A stretch of DNA of 64,000 nt from Terrimicrobium sacchariphilum (GTDB lineage: Bacteria > Verrucomicrobiota > Verrucomicrobiia > Chthoniobacterales > Terrimicrobiaceae): assembly GCF_001613545.1 (NCBI RefSeq), contig NZ_BDCO01000002.1, positions 2,170,001-2,234,000 of the forward strand, read 5' to 3'. Positions 50,836 through 59,325 of this stretch are shown here, one piece after another (the stretch's first letter is position 1; each line of letters starts with the position of its first letter). The position numbers and the translations under genes were made by a program. A model generated the notes under the pieces. That model was not told the origin of the DNA and did no database searches. It worked only from the letters and a program-made list of their open reading frames with translations.

Positions 50836-51225
50836 CTAGGTCGCGACGCGTCCGCGCATCTTCTTCGTCTCACCGCGGCGGCGTTTGCCTTCCACCATCT
50901 TGGCTTTCGTCGCCCGGGAACGCTTCGCTTTTTGTCTGCGAGCCTTGGAAACGGCAGCCAGTCGGGCTTGGCGGCGCTCCGCCTTCCGGCGTTCGAGCTC
51001 GGCGATAAATCGTTCGATGGCCAGGTGGCGGTTTTGGGATTGAGACCGGGAGTCGCTTGCGACGATTCGGGTGCCAGTGGGCACATGCAGTAACTCGACT
51101 GCGGTGCTGACCTTGTTGACATGCTGGCCGCCGGGTCCGCTGGATCGGGTGAAGGAAAAGGTAATGTCCTCAGGGCGTATCCCCACCGCCTTCAGCCGGG
51201 CAGCCAGTTTCTCTTCGATTGCCAT
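50836..51225 (-). CDS. Peptide chain release factor-like protein (ArfB type)
   Basis: A 129-residue GGQ-domain protein. FTRSSGPGGQHVNKVSTAVEL near residue 25 holds the GGQ motif that triggers peptidyl-tRNA hydrolysis. The C-terminal ~60 residues are very basic (Lys/Arg runs such as RRQARLAAVSKARRQKAKRS), like the tail of ArfB/YaeJ that enters the empty mRNA channel of stalled ribosomes. It lacks codon-recognition domains. It therefore probably rescues ribosomes stuck on broken messages. Seven bases separate its start from the transglutaminase stop. Confidence 0.85.
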   Translation of the reverse strand: MAIEEKLAARLKAVGIRPEDITFSFTRSSGPGGQHVNKVSTAVELLHVPTGTRIVASDSRSQSQNRHLAIERFIAELERRKAERRQARLAAVSKARRQKAKRSRATKAKMVEGKRRRGETKKMRGRVAT

Positions 51226-51232
51226 ACTGATC

Positions 51233-53422
51233 CTAGGTCCCCGGCGGTCTGTTGCCTGGTGGCTGGAAGGGCGAGGCGGGCACCGGCTTGGCCCGGCGAT
51301 GCATGCGGAATGCCAGCACGGCGAAGAGCAGCAGAAAAAGCGAGCCCATGAGAAGCCCGGCGGCGCCAGCGGCCAGAATGATGACGGCCGAAGTTTTCCA
51401 AGCCGGGGAGGACCGGGGAGGTGTTTTCACTTCCTCGGACTCCTCCTGCGTCCCTCCTTTGGTCCAGGAATGTGGCACGGTGATCATGTAGCCGGTCGAC
51501 CCGTAGGCGCGGTCGAGGTTGGAGAGATAGCCGCTCATGCGATACGAGGGCACATGGTCGGCCTTGGCCTCGTATTTATGCCGCAGGGTCAGTCGGCTGC
51601 CATCCGGCGTGGCGGTGAAGGAGTAGTGAAAAGAAGGGTCGTTGACGGTCTCCGAGTCGGAATCGAAATTCATCGAGCGAGGAAACGAAAGTTCTATCAC
51701 GCTGTTGACCCTGGCGGGATAGTCCAGCGCATAGGGCATTTCGCGGGATGAGGACTCCGGGCGGGATAAGCGCTGGCTGACGATGTCGGCGTCGACCTTG
51801 CCCTTGAGATGATCCTCATCGTCGTCATTTTTCCAGAAATCCCGGATGACGTATTTTTCCCGGCAGGTGATGATGTTGCGGGAGCGATCATCCGTAAACT
51901 CGGGAACCTCGACGGATTGGATATTCTCGTGATCCCGGCCGTAAAAGCTGCGGTAGTTCTTGGTAATCTCCTCCTGGCTGTAGTTCTCGAGATTCCTCCG
52001 CATCACATCAGCCGCATGGCCACGGTAGACGGTCTCGACGGAGAGATTCACCAGGCCGGAGAAGTCGGGGAAATCGTAGTTCTCCTTCACATCGGTGACG
52101 GTCTTGTCGTAGCCGCCCGCCTTGATCTCGGTGAGGTCAGTGGTGTCGTCGCGGAGGACGAGAGCCTGATGATAATCGGGGAAATAAATATCTCCGAGTG
52201 CGCCGCCCTGATTGTCCTCGGTGGGGTCGAGCCAATACGTCTTGCCGTCGAGCGAAAGGTGGACGACGACGTGATTGAACGCCCATGCGGAGGGCAGCCA
52301 GTTATCATGTTTCAGCCAGCCTTCGGTGGTCACCAGGGCCGGGTCGGCCTGGAAGCCGAGGTCGCGGAGCATTGCGCAAAGAAGGACGGCCTTGTCCTTG
52401 CAGTCGCCAAAACGGCGCGAAACGATCTCCGACAAGGCATGGGGTTTGTGTGCGTTGGGGCCGATCTCGATGCCGAGATAGCGGATATTATCCTGCACAT
52501 ACCAGAGTGCGGCTCGGATCTGATCTTCCGGCTTGGGCAGGGTGCGGATGCGGGCGACCTCCTGCTTGATTTCATCGGGCAATTCCTCCGACGTATTGTA
52601 GAGAGGAGCGCCCCATCTCGCGACGTCCGACCAGGATTTCCACTCCGAAAGCTGCACCCAGCCCCAGGGATCATACCAGTCGGGCAGAGTGTCGTCGGGA
52701 ATCAGCGGCCGGACATTGCTGGCCGTCCAGCGGTATTCCGTCGTGCCGTCGGAAAGGGTGTTTTGTGTCGGAGCGAGATCGGAGTTGTGGCTTCGCACCT
52801 GCAGGGTGCGATCCCTGGGCCAGAGCAGGCGATAATGGAGCGACGAAACCGGCTCGTCACCGATAGTGCCGAACGAGTCCATGAACTTCCCTCCAAAGAT
52901 CGGATTCTCACCCTCATAGGTGAACGCGTACTCGACCACATCGCCCACCCGGATGTCGTTCAGCACCATGATGACCGAGAGCTGGCCGTCGAACATGTTG
53001 CGATCCAACTGTTCTTCGCGATGGAGAGTGCGTATTTCCTGATCTGGCAGGCGGTCGATCTCCTTCCCGTCGCGATGAATCACCAGCTTGTTCAGGACGA
53101 GGTGCTGGTAGGTCGGATCGACCAGGATGGTGATACTGGAGTCGTTCTCCACCGAGGACTTGGTGGAAAACTGACGCGCATAATGATGATAGCTGGTTTG
53201 CTCAGCGGCATTGTTTTGCTCGTCCTGCAGGAGCCAGACGCGACTGCCGTTGCGTTCCTTTTTGTCGACCGGCGGCGGCACCTTCTCCGGCTGCGCCCAA
53301 GCAGGTGCGGGGCCTTTGCGTACAGCCTGTTCCTCACTGGGTGTCTCGGCGGAGACAGGGTGGGAAAATGCCAGGAGGCAAACGATGCTCCAGAGCGCGA
53401 TCCCTTTACGGCCAGCTTTCAT
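51233..53422 (-). CDS. Secreted DUF3857/transglutaminase-like protein
   Basis: A 729-residue protein with a signal peptide (to about residue 25), an N-terminal DUF3857 beta domain (about 60-240) and a transglutaminase-like core. The catalytic triad is Cys341 in RRFGDCKDKAV, His384 in FNHVVV and Asp399 in YWLDPTED. A later beta-rich DUF domain and a C-terminal hydrophobic helix (about residues 683-705, AVIILAAGAAGLLMGSLFLL) anchor it. Family members are cysteine proteases or crosslinkers of the envelope; substrate unknown. Start ATG; it is the first of two genes ending with the GGQ factor. Confidence 0.85.
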   Translation of the reverse strand: MKAGRKGIALWSIVCLLAFSHPVSAETPSEEQAVRKGPAPAWAQPEKVPPPVDKKERNGSRVWLLQDEQNNAAEQTSYHHYARQFSTKSSVENDSSITILVDPTYQHLVLNKLVIHRDGKEIDRLPDQEIRTLHREEQLDRNMFDGQLSVIMVLNDIRVGDVVEYAFTYEGENPIFGGKFMDSFGTIGDEPVSSLHYRLLWPRDRTLQVRSHNSDLAPTQNTLSDGTTEYRWTASNVRPLIPDDTLPDWYDPWGWVQLSEWKSWSDVARWGAPLYNTSEELPDEIKQEVARIRTLPKPEDQIRAALWYVQDNIRYLGIEIGPNAHKPHALSEIVSRRFGDCKDKAVLLCAMLRDLGFQADPALVTTEGWLKHDNWLPSAWAFNHVVVHLSLDGKTYWLDPTEDNQGGALGDIYFPDYHQALVLRDDTTDLTEIKAGGYDKTVTDVKENYDFPDFSGLVNLSVETVYRGHAADVMRRNLENYSQEEITKNYRSFYGRDHENIQSVEVPEFTDDRSRNIITCREKYVIRDFWKNDDDEDHLKGKVDADIVSQRLSRPESSSREMPYALDYPARVNSVIELSFPRSMNFDSDSETVNDPSFHYSFTATPDGSRLTLRHKYEAKADHVPSYRMSGYLSNLDRAYGSTGYMITVPHSWTKGGTQEESEEVKTPPRSSPAWKTSAVIILAAGAAGLLMGSLFLLLFAVLAFRMHRRAKPVPASPFQPPGNRPPGT

Positions 53423-53463
53423 GAGATGATGCCCTTCTTAAGGCGGAAGCTCCCTGCTGGCAA

Positions 53464-54216
53464 CTACTCCCCGATAGAAAGCCGGTCGGCGTTCCGTCCA
53501 GAGATGCGCGTCGAGAAGATCCGACGGCGAGCGGATTCGATGTCGTACGGAATCCTACGGAACGTCACATCGCGACTCTCGCGTTCATAGATCACATAGC
53601 TGGCGCGAGGGTCTCCATCCCGCGGTTGCCCGACGCTGCCGACATTGATCGTGTATCTGTGTTCCTGCGAGAGCCGGACATTGGCCAGGGCGGGCTTGTG
53701 CGCCTTCACCACCGGGCCTTTCTCTTCCCAGATGATCGGGACGTGCGAGTGCCCGTGAAAAGAAACAGGCGTGGTTTGCGCCTTGAAGTTTCGCCGGGCA
53801 TCCTCGGTCCGAAAGACGTAGGGAAACTCACCTGGGTGGTGCAGAGAGGAGTGCACGGCTGTAAAGCAGCCGATCTTGCTCACCAGCGGCAGTTCGCGCA
53901 GCCAGGAAAGCTCGTCGTCAGTGAGTGACGTGCGAGCCAGTTCGATCGGGCGGCGGATACTGGATGGCATTTCTTCCAGGTATACGATGTCGTCAAATAC
54001 AGTCATCGCCTCATGGTTTCCCATGACGACGATCGGGCACAGGTCGCCAATCTTTCGGACACATTCAGCAGGAGCGCCGCCGTAGCCGACAATGTCGCCG
54101 AGGCACACAACCGCTTGCACGCCGTGTTCGCGAATGTCTGCGAGGACTGCATCGAGTGCGTCGATGTTTCCGTGAATGTCACTGATGAAGGCGACGCGGG
54201 GGTGAGCGTCCAACAT
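53464..54216 (-). CDS. Metallophosphoesterase (calcineurin-like)
   Basis: A 250-residue phosphoesterase. The dimetal site residues are in FISDIHGN near residue 12 (DxH), LGDIVGYG near 41 (GDxxGY), VMGNHEA near 68 (GNHE), AVHSSLHHPG near 120 and FHGHSHVP near 152 (GHxH). The pattern is that of YfcE/YmdB-like and bis(5'-nucleosyl)tetraphosphatase-like phosphodiesterases; the specific substrate is not deducible. ATG 54216 is used; the frame is open for 66 bases upstream without a start-site signal. Confidence 0.85.
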   Translation of the reverse strand: MLDAHPRVAFISDIHGNIDALDAVLADIREHGVQAVVCLGDIVGYGGAPAECVRKIGDLCPIVVMGNHEAMTVFDDIVYLEEMPSSIRRPIELARTSLTDDELSWLRELPLVSKIGCFTAVHSSLHHPGEFPYVFRTEDARRNFKAQTTPVSFHGHSHVPIIWEEKGPVVKAHKPALANVRLSQEHRYTINVGSVGQPRDGDPRASYVIYERESRDVTFRRIPYDIESARRRIFSTRISGRNADRLSIGE

Positions 54217-54285
54217 ACTCTTCGAGGAAGAGGAGTTAGCAAACGCGCCCGGGTGTGGCAAGTCTACGAAACGTTGCGCCACGTT

Positions 54286-55590
54286 TTATCTCGGCAGAGA
54301 GGTCGATTCCTTAGCGGGCGTGACGATGAATTCTGTCAGAATCTCGAGCAACCGTGCAGGGACGGAGGCGCGCACCATGGCGTACTCGGGTTCGTATGCC
54401 ATCTCGTGGATTTGCGCCTCGCGGTGAAGACGGGCCAGAAGATCGCCACGGTGAGTCGGGATATGGAGCATGGTTTCCTGGACTTGGTCGCTGACGAAAT
54501 CTCCGATGCGATTCACCAGTGCATCGATGCCGTCGCCGCTATGGACGGAGACGAAAACCGCCTCGGGGAAATGGCGGCGCAGGACGGCTCGAGTGGAGGG
54601 GTCCGAGACCTTGTCCATCTTGTTGAAGACCACGAGCGTCTTCTTGGTATCGGCACCGAGTTCCTCAAGCACCTTCATGGTCGTGTTGTAATACTCCATC
54701 ACGCGCGGGTTGGAGGCGTCGAGGACGTGAATCAGAAAGTCCGACATCGTAGCCTCTTCCAGCGTGGCGTGAAAGGCCTCGACGAGCTGGTGGGGGAGTT
54801 TGCGGACGAAACCCACCGTATCCGTGAGCAGGAGCGGCTGCTTGTTGGGCAGGGCGATCTTGCGGGTGGTCGTGTCGAGAGTGGCGAAAAGCTTGTCCTC
54901 GACCAGCACTTCCGCACCGGTGAGCCGACGCAGGAGGGAGGATTTCCCCGCATTTGTATATCCCACGATGGCTGCATTGGGCACGGGGGTGCGCTTGCGA
55001 TCCTTGCGCTGGGTGGCGCGGGCTTTGCGCACGCTCTGGAGTTCCCGACGCAGGCGATCGATCTGGCCGCGAATCTTTCGGCGGTCCTGCTCGAGCTGGC
55101 TTTCACCTTCACCCTTGGCCCCGATGCCGCCGCCCTGTTGACCGAGGTGGCTCCACGCCTTGGTCAGGCGGGGCAGAGAGTAGGCCATGCGGGCGAGATC
55201 GACCTGGATCTTGGCCTCGCGTGTCTGCGCCCGGGCGCCGAAGATATCGAGGATGATCTCCTGGCGGTCGATCACGAGCACCTTGGTGAGGTCCTCCCAG
55301 TTCCGCTGCTGGGCGGGGGTCAACTCGTTGTCAAAGATGAGCACATCGCAATCGAGTTCCTTGATACGGTCCGCGATCTCCTCCGCCTTGCCCGATCCGA
55401 TCAGATAGCGCGACTGGGGCTCGCGATGGTAGACAAGCATCTTTTCTCGTACGGGCACGCCCAGGGTGCGCACCAGTTCCTCGAGCTCGCTCAACAGGTC
55501 CTGCGCTTCGTCTTCCAGGTCGTTTCCGGTAAAGGCTCCGACGAGGAGCGCCCGCTCGACCATTTTTTCCCGCGCTTTGATTTCAAACAT
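54286..55590 (-). CDS. hflX: GTPase HflX
   Basis: A ribosome-binding GTPase that splits stalled or hibernating 70S ribosomes under stress. The 434 residues have the HflX domain (RALLVGAFTGND, GSGKAEEIADRIKEL, LVIDRQEIILDIFGARAQTREAKIQVDLARMAY), the coiled coil (LEQDRRKIRGQIDRLRREL) and a G domain: G1 VGYTNAGKSSLL near 208, G3 DTVGFVRKLPH near 256, G4 VFNKMDKV near 322. All family landmarks are present. It starts 40 bases from the divergent hypothetical gene. Confidence 0.95.
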   Translation of the reverse strand: MFEIKAREKMVERALLVGAFTGNDLEDEAQDLLSELEELVRTLGVPVREKMLVYHREPQSRYLIGSGKAEEIADRIKELDCDVLIFDNELTPAQQRNWEDLTKVLVIDRQEIILDIFGARAQTREAKIQVDLARMAYSLPRLTKAWSHLGQQGGGIGAKGEGESQLEQDRRKIRGQIDRLRRELQSVRKARATQRKDRKRTPVPNAAIVGYTNAGKSSLLRRLTGAEVLVEDKLFATLDTTTRKIALPNKQPLLLTDTVGFVRKLPHQLVEAFHATLEEATMSDFLIHVLDASNPRVMEYYNTTMKVLEELGADTKKTLVVFNKMDKVSDPSTRAVLRRHFPEAVFVSVHSGDGIDALVNRIGDFVSDQVQETMLHIPTHRGDLLARLHREAQIHEMAYEPEYAMVRASVPARLLEILTEFIVTPAKESTSLPR

Positions 55591-55630
55591 CTCGTGCGTA
55601 TCTTAGCAGGAATCCCTGCGGCTTTCCACG

Positions 55631-56107
55631 ATGGCATTTTCCCAGCTTCATCTTGTGCGAATCGGTCTGGCTCTCGTCATCCTGGTTTCTCCTTTGGCGG
55701 TCAACGCCTCGGACGAGGTGCCACCCGAGGTTCAGGCGGCTGATTCCGTGCTGGCTCGGGCGGGCCTGCCTGCCATTCCCGGAAACGCGACCGAGGTGAC
55801 ATGCTACTCCTGGAGCCAGACGTCCGCAGGGGTTTATGCCGTATTTGTCCTCAAGCCGGAGGAAATCGCCCCCTATGCCGAGCAGTTTCGCGGGTTTTCC
55901 CGGGCGGAGCCGATCCCTCCCTCCGTCCTGCCCGCTCCGCTCCCCGATGCGCCATGGTTCAACCCGGCGGGAATTGCCCAGGGCTACGTGCTCTGGCGCA
56001 CCCAGGTGACGATCAGCGCCCCGGAACTCGTCCGGCTCTTCGTTGATACCGAGGCGCATCGCTTGTTTCTTTATTACACGTGGAATAACCGCAACGTGGC
56101 CTACTAG
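55631..56107 (+). CDS. Secreted hypothetical protein
   Basis: A 158-residue protein with a clear signal peptide (IGLALVILVSPLAVNA) and a small mature domain of about 130 residues. The mature part has one visible cysteine (TCYSW) and a proline-rich middle (RAEPIPPSVLPAPLPDAPWF). Patterns such as FVLKPEEIAPYAEQFRGF and the C-terminal FLYYTWNNRNVAY do not match a family I know. It diverges from hflX and leads into the Nif3-like and mpg genes after 47 bases. Confidence 0.65.
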   Translation: MAFSQLHLVRIGLALVILVSPLAVNASDEVPPEVQAADSVLARAGLPAIPGNATEVTCYSWSQTSAGVYAVFVLKPEEIAPYAEQFRGFSRAEPIPPSVLPAPLPDAPWFNPAGIAQGYVLWRTQVTISAPELVRLFVDTEAHRLFLYYTWNNRNVAY

Positions 56108-56154
56108 CGGCAAAAGCGGTTTGCCCGACGAGGACGCCGCGCTAGATTCCGCGC

Positions 56155-56895
56155 ATGCAACTGAGGGAACTCGCCGCTTTTCTCAACACGGAACTCCGGC
56201 TCGCTGACATCAAGGATTACCCCAACGCCGTGAACGGCCTCCAGGTCGAGAACCTCGGTGAGGTCAGTCGTGTCGCCGTGGCGGTGGATGCTTGTGAATA
56301 CATTCTCCGCGCCGCCGTGGAGCAGGGGGCGGATTTGCTCATCGTTCATCACGGTTTGTTCTGGAGCGGATTGCAGCCCGTGACTGGAGCGCTCTATCGC
56401 AAGCTCAAGATCGCTCTCGAAGCCGATTTGGCCGTCTACAGCGCGCATCTCCCGCTCGATGCCCACCCCACGTTGGGAAACAATGCCCTCCTTTGCGATG
56501 CTCTTGGGCTGCCTCCGGAACGTGAGCCCTTTCTCGATCTCGGCTGGAAGGCTTCGTTGAAGATTTCCCGAGAGGAACTTTCGGATCGGCTGGCCCGGGC
56601 CGTCGGTGGCCGGGTGCATGTGGCGCCGGGCGGAGCGGGGACGATTCGCTCGGTCGGCGTTGTCACGGGTGGAGCCGGCGGCGAGGTATTCAAGGCCGCC
56701 CAGGCTGGTGTGGATGCCTTTGTCTCAGGAGAGGGGCCTCATTGGAGCTATACTGCGGCGGAGGAATGCGGCATCGACCTGTTTTATGGCGGTCACTATG
56801 CCACGGAAACCTTCGGGGTGAAGGCGCTGGGAGCTTTACTGGAGTCGCGCTACGGTCTCCCGTGGCAATTCATCGACCATCCCACGGGCCTGTAA
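56155..56895 (+). CDS. Nif3-like dinuclear metal center protein
   Basis: A 246-residue NIF3/YbgI-type protein that forms a hexamer with a two-metal site. Metal ligands are in IVHHGLFWSG near residue 63 (HH), YSAHLPLDAHPTLGNN near 98 and GHYATETFGVKAL near 211 (HxxxE). RGV/GGxxx segments (VGVVTGGAGGEVFKAAQAGVDAFVSGE) fit the second half. Reported activity is weak, including GTP cyclohydrolase I type 2 in some bacteria, and the true role is unsettled. The stop overlaps the mpg start (TAATG). Confidence 0.88.
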   Translation: MQLRELAAFLNTELRLADIKDYPNAVNGLQVENLGEVSRVAVAVDACEYILRAAVEQGADLLIVHHGLFWSGLQPVTGALYRKLKIALEADLAVYSAHLPLDAHPTLGNNALLCDALGLPPEREPFLDLGWKASLKISREELSDRLARAVGGRVHVAPGGAGTIRSVGVVTGGAGGEVFKAAQAGVDAFVSGEGPHWSYTAAEECGIDLFYGGHYATETFGVKALGALLESRYGLPWQFIDHPTGL

Positions 56896-57488
56896 TGCTA
56901 CCACGCTCGTTTTTTGAAAGGGATCCGGTGCCCTGCGCCCGGGATCTCATCGGTTGCGAACTCATCTGGGGCGAGGCGAGGGGAATCGTGGTGGAGACCG
57001 AGGCCTACGATGCTGAGGATGATGCGGCCTGCCACACATTTTCGCGGCCCAGTGCCCGCACTTTTGTGGCGAAACATCAGCCTGGAACGGCCTATGTGTA
57101 CTTCAACTACGGCGTACACTGGATGCTCAATGTACTCGTGAAGGGGAACCGCCAGGGTTTCGTTCTCATTCGCGCCCTTGAGCCGGTGGCTGGACTGGAG
57201 GCGATGATTCTTGCACGGGGGACGAACATCCCGACGCAACTGTGCTCAGGACCTGGCAAGCTGGCCAGGGCGCTGGGGGTTACTGGGGATGATCATGGCC
57301 GCGATCTGTGTTCCGATCCTCAACGATGCTTTCTCGCTGCTGGAGCGAGTCTGCCCGTTGCGGTCGGGCCTCGGATCGGTATTTCCCGCGCGATGGATTT
57401 CCCATGGCGGTTCCACGTACCGGCGAACCGGCATGTGAGTCACTTCAGAAGTCAAGACCGACCGCGACCGAGTCACGGCCGGTCTTGA
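56895..57488 (+). CDS. mpg: DNA-3-methyladenine glycosylase (AAG/MPG type)
   Basis: A 197-residue base-excision glycosylase that removes 3-methyladenine and hypoxanthine from DNA. The catalytic acid region is VVETEAYDAEDDAACHTFSRP near residue 32, YVYFNYGVHWMLNV near 70 holds the intercalating Tyr segment, LIRALEPVAGLE follows and LCSGPGKLARALGVTGDDHG near 118 and VGPRIGISRA near 162 complete the fold. It is co-translated with the Nif3-like gene (overlapping TAATG), so the N-terminal extension of the frame upstream is not used. Confidence 0.93.
   Translation: MLPRSFFERDPVPCARDLIGCELIWGEARGIVVETEAYDAEDDAACHTFSRPSARTFVAKHQPGTAYVYFNYGVHWMLNVLVKGNRQGFVLIRALEPVAGLEAMILARGTNIPTQLCSGPGKLARALGVTGDDHGRDLCSDPQRCFLAAGASLPVAVGPRIGISRAMDFPWRFHVPANRHVSHFRSQDRPRPSHGRS
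57454..57486. terminator. Inverted repeat at the mpg 3' end
   Basis: AAGACCGACCG, eleven bases, CGGCCGGTCTT: an 11-bp stem with one mismatch covering the last codons and the first base of the stop codon of mpg. It lies between mpg and the convergent 38-residue lipoprotein gene and might end transcription from both sides; there is no clear T-run. Confidence 0.35.
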
Positions 57489-57511
57489 AATTTGCTAGAG
57501 CGTAACTCCGA

Positions 57512-57628
57512 TTACTTGGAGTAGCCCACGGTCGGAGCCGGAGCCGGCTTCGGCTTGCTGGCGCAAGCGCCGAGGCTCAGAGCGCCCGTCGCGACCGCAA
57601 CAGCGGCCAAAATTTTGACGAATTTCAC
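57512..57628 (-). CDS. 38-residue lipoprotein
   Basis: A small gene whose translation reads VKFVKILAAVAVATGALSLG, then ACASKPKPAPAPTVGYSK. Residues 2-20 are a basic-hydrophobic signal, Cys22 stands in LGAC, a lipobox, so the mature peptide is a 17-residue lipopeptide with Pro/Ala/Lys-rich tail. It resembles entericidin-like and other tiny outer-membrane lipoproteins. The start is GTG 57628, with AGGAGG eleven bases upstream, strong for this genome. The leader can fold over the ribosome site (see separate entry). It lies downstream of the L,D-transpeptidase gene in the same direction but 168 bases away. Confidence 0.7.
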   Translation of the reverse strand: MKFVKILAAVAVATGALSLGACASKPKPAPAPTVGYSK

Positions 57629-57634
57629 TTAAAT

Positions 57635-57669
57635 GTCCCCCTCCTTTCTTAGCAGGTTGCTAGGGGGAC
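57635..57669 (-). promoter_or_regulatory. Structured leader masking the lipoprotein ribosome site
   Basis: In the minus-strand transcript, GTCCCCC pairs with GGGGGAC seven bases before the start codon, and TAGCA pairs with TGCTA inside it, around ACC; AGAAAGGA is bulged. The AGGAGG ribosome site (57640-57645) lies in the bulge and the 3' arm, so folding would hide it. The helices stack as a 12-bp rod. It could be a thermosensor, riboregulator or protein target. Confidence 0.45.
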
Positions 57670-57796
57670 TTTGGCAAATCCTATCCAACTGACAATAAAG
57701 AAGGTGTGAAATCGTAACAGGTTTCGCCCCTATCGAGGGGGAAGGGATCTCCCGATGCCGGGTGTCTGTCCGGGAAAAGTGGGAAATTTCGAACGT

Positions 57797-58276
57797 TCAG
57801 GCGACGATTTCGACGGGAGTTCCCTCGGGAATCAGATCGTAAAGTTCCTGGATATCTGCGTTTTTCATTCGCACGCACCCATGGCTGGCGGGCGTGCCGA
57901 TGAGCTGCTCCTGGTTCGTCCCGTGAATGTAGATGTAGCGATCCTTGGTATTGGCGTTGCCGGGTTCCAGTCCCTCCAGCCAGAGAATACGCGTGAGGAC
58001 GAGATCTTCCTCACCACCGGGAGCCGCAATGTTGCCTGTGAATTGCCTGCTGACGAAGTGCGCTCCCAACGGTGCGCCTGCACCGTGTTTTTCGGAAACG
58101 GCAAACTTTCCAAGAGGAGTCTTGAAGCTCCCCGGTTCGCTGCCAAGACCGAAGCGGGAGGTGGAAATCGGAAACTGCCGTAGCAACCGCCCGTCTTCGT
58201 GCAATTCCAGCGTCTGCCGGGGAACATTTACGAGGAGAGACAGTGTGGCGTGGACTTTTTGGTCAGGCTCGTTCAT
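57797..58276 (-). CDS. L,D-transpeptidase (YkuD domain)
   Basis: A 159-residue YkuD-fold protein that crosslinks peptidoglycan 3-3 or attaches lipoproteins. The active site IHGTNQEQLIGTPASHGCVRM near residue 118 holds the His and the catalytic Cys (SHGCVRM). The N-terminus (MNEPDQKVHATLSLLVNVPR) has no signal peptide, which is odd for a periplasmic enzyme; other starts upstream are not visible, so export may use another route or it may act in the cytosol. The 168-base gap to the small lipoprotein gene holds no other clear element. Confidence 0.87.
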   Translation of the reverse strand: MNEPDQKVHATLSLLVNVPRQTLELHEDGRLLRQFPISTSRFGLGSEPGSFKTPLGKFAVSEKHGAGAPLGAHFVSRQFTGNIAAPGGEEDLVLTRILWLEGLEPGNANTKDRYIYIHGTNQEQLIGTPASHGCVRMKNADIQELYDLIPEGTPVEIVA

Positions 58277-58299
58277 CGTAATGGTCTGTCTCTTTTGTT

Positions 58300-59298
58300 A
58301 TGTCCCGAGATTATCGTATCGCAATTGTCGGCGCAACTGGCGCCGTGGGTGTGGAAATGCTGCGCGTCCTGGAGCGCCGCAATTTCCCTGTGGCTTCCCT
58401 GCGCCTCCTGGCGTCACCTCGTTCCTCGGGTAAAACGCTCACCTTCCGCGGCAAGGATGTCGTTGTCGAGCCGCTCCAGCCGAGCGCCTTTGCGGGCATC
58501 GACATTGCGCTTTTCAGCGCGGGCGGATCGATTTCCAAGGAATATGCTCCTGTCGCCGTGGAAAGCGGTGCAGTGGTGATCGACAACTCCTCGGCCTTCC
58601 GTCAGCACGAGAACGTCCCGCTCGTCGTGCCCGAGGTCAATGGTGCCGACGTTGCCCACCATAAGGGCATTATCGCCAACCCGAACTGCACCACAGCTAT
58701 CACCCTTATGGCGCTCTACCCGCTGCACAAGAAGTTCCGGGTGAAGAGGATCTTTGCCTCCAGCTATCAGGCTGTATCTGGTGCGGGCGCCCGCGCCCTG
58801 GAGGAACTGCGCTTGCAAGTCAAGGCGGTCGCCAACGATCTCCCGATCGAGAAGGAAATCTTCCCGCATCAGATCGCGTTTAACGTAATCCCGCAGGTCG
58901 ATTCCTTCCTCGACACCGGCTACACCAAGGAGGAGATGAAGATGCAGAACGAAGGACGTCGCATCATGCACCTGCCGACCTTCAAAGCCTCGGTCACCTG
59001 TGTGCGCGTGCCGGTCTATCGCGCTCACTCCGTCGCCGTGAGTGCCGAGTTTGAACGTCCTGTCACGCTGCACGAAGCGCGCGAGGCGATCAACGCCTTT
59101 CCGGGCATCGAACTCCGCGACGACACAGCGTCGCGCGATTATCCGATGCCCCTCGACTATGCGGGCAAGGACGATTGCGCCGTCGGACGTCTGCGCCTCG
59201 ATTGCGCCTTGGAGAATGGCATCAGCTTCTGGGTGTGCGGCGACCAGCTTCTCAAGGGAGCTGCGCTCAACGCCGTCCAGATTGCCGAGCTTCTCTAG
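58300..59298 (+). CDS. asd: Aspartate-semialdehyde dehydrogenase
   Basis: Reduces aspartyl phosphate to aspartate semialdehyde with NADPH, feeding lysine, diaminopimelate, methionine and threonine. The 332-residue protein begins with IAIVGATGAVGVEMLRVLERR (GxxGxxG), FSAGGSISKEYAP follows, IIANPNCTTAITLMAL near residue 127 carries the catalytic Cys, and ASSYQAVSGAGARALEEL and RVPVYRAHSVAVSAEFERP with the catalytic His follow. It matches the ASADH II-type (Gram-positive-like) branch. It diverges from the L,D-transpeptidase gene by 23 bases. Confidence 0.95.
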   Translation: MSRDYRIAIVGATGAVGVEMLRVLERRNFPVASLRLLASPRSSGKTLTFRGKDVVVEPLQPSAFAGIDIALFSAGGSISKEYAPVAVESGAVVIDNSSAFRQHENVPLVVPEVNGADVAHHKGIIANPNCTTAITLMALYPLHKKFRVKRIFASSYQAVSGAGARALEELRLQVKAVANDLPIEKEIFPHQIAFNVIPQVDSFLDTGYTKEEMKMQNEGRRIMHLPTFKASVTCVRVPVYRAHSVAVSAEFERPVTLHEAREAINAFPGIELRDDTASRDYPMPLDYAGKDDCAVGRLRLDCALENGISFWVCGDQLLKGAALNAVQIAELL

Positions 59299-59325
59299 GG
59301 AAGCAATTTTGATCGCAGCGAACTC

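Noticed and set aside
51809-53590. Open frame of 593 codons on the plus strand opposite the transglutaminase-like gene
   Set aside because: The minus strand holds a clear catalytic triad, signal peptide and anchor. The plus-strand translation is low in motif content and mirrors codon positions of the real gene.
54013-55743. Open frame of 576 codons on the plus strand opposite hflX
   Set aside because: HflX on the minus strand has all GTPase motifs. The opposite frame also runs across the neighbouring phosphoesterase gene and the intergenic gap.
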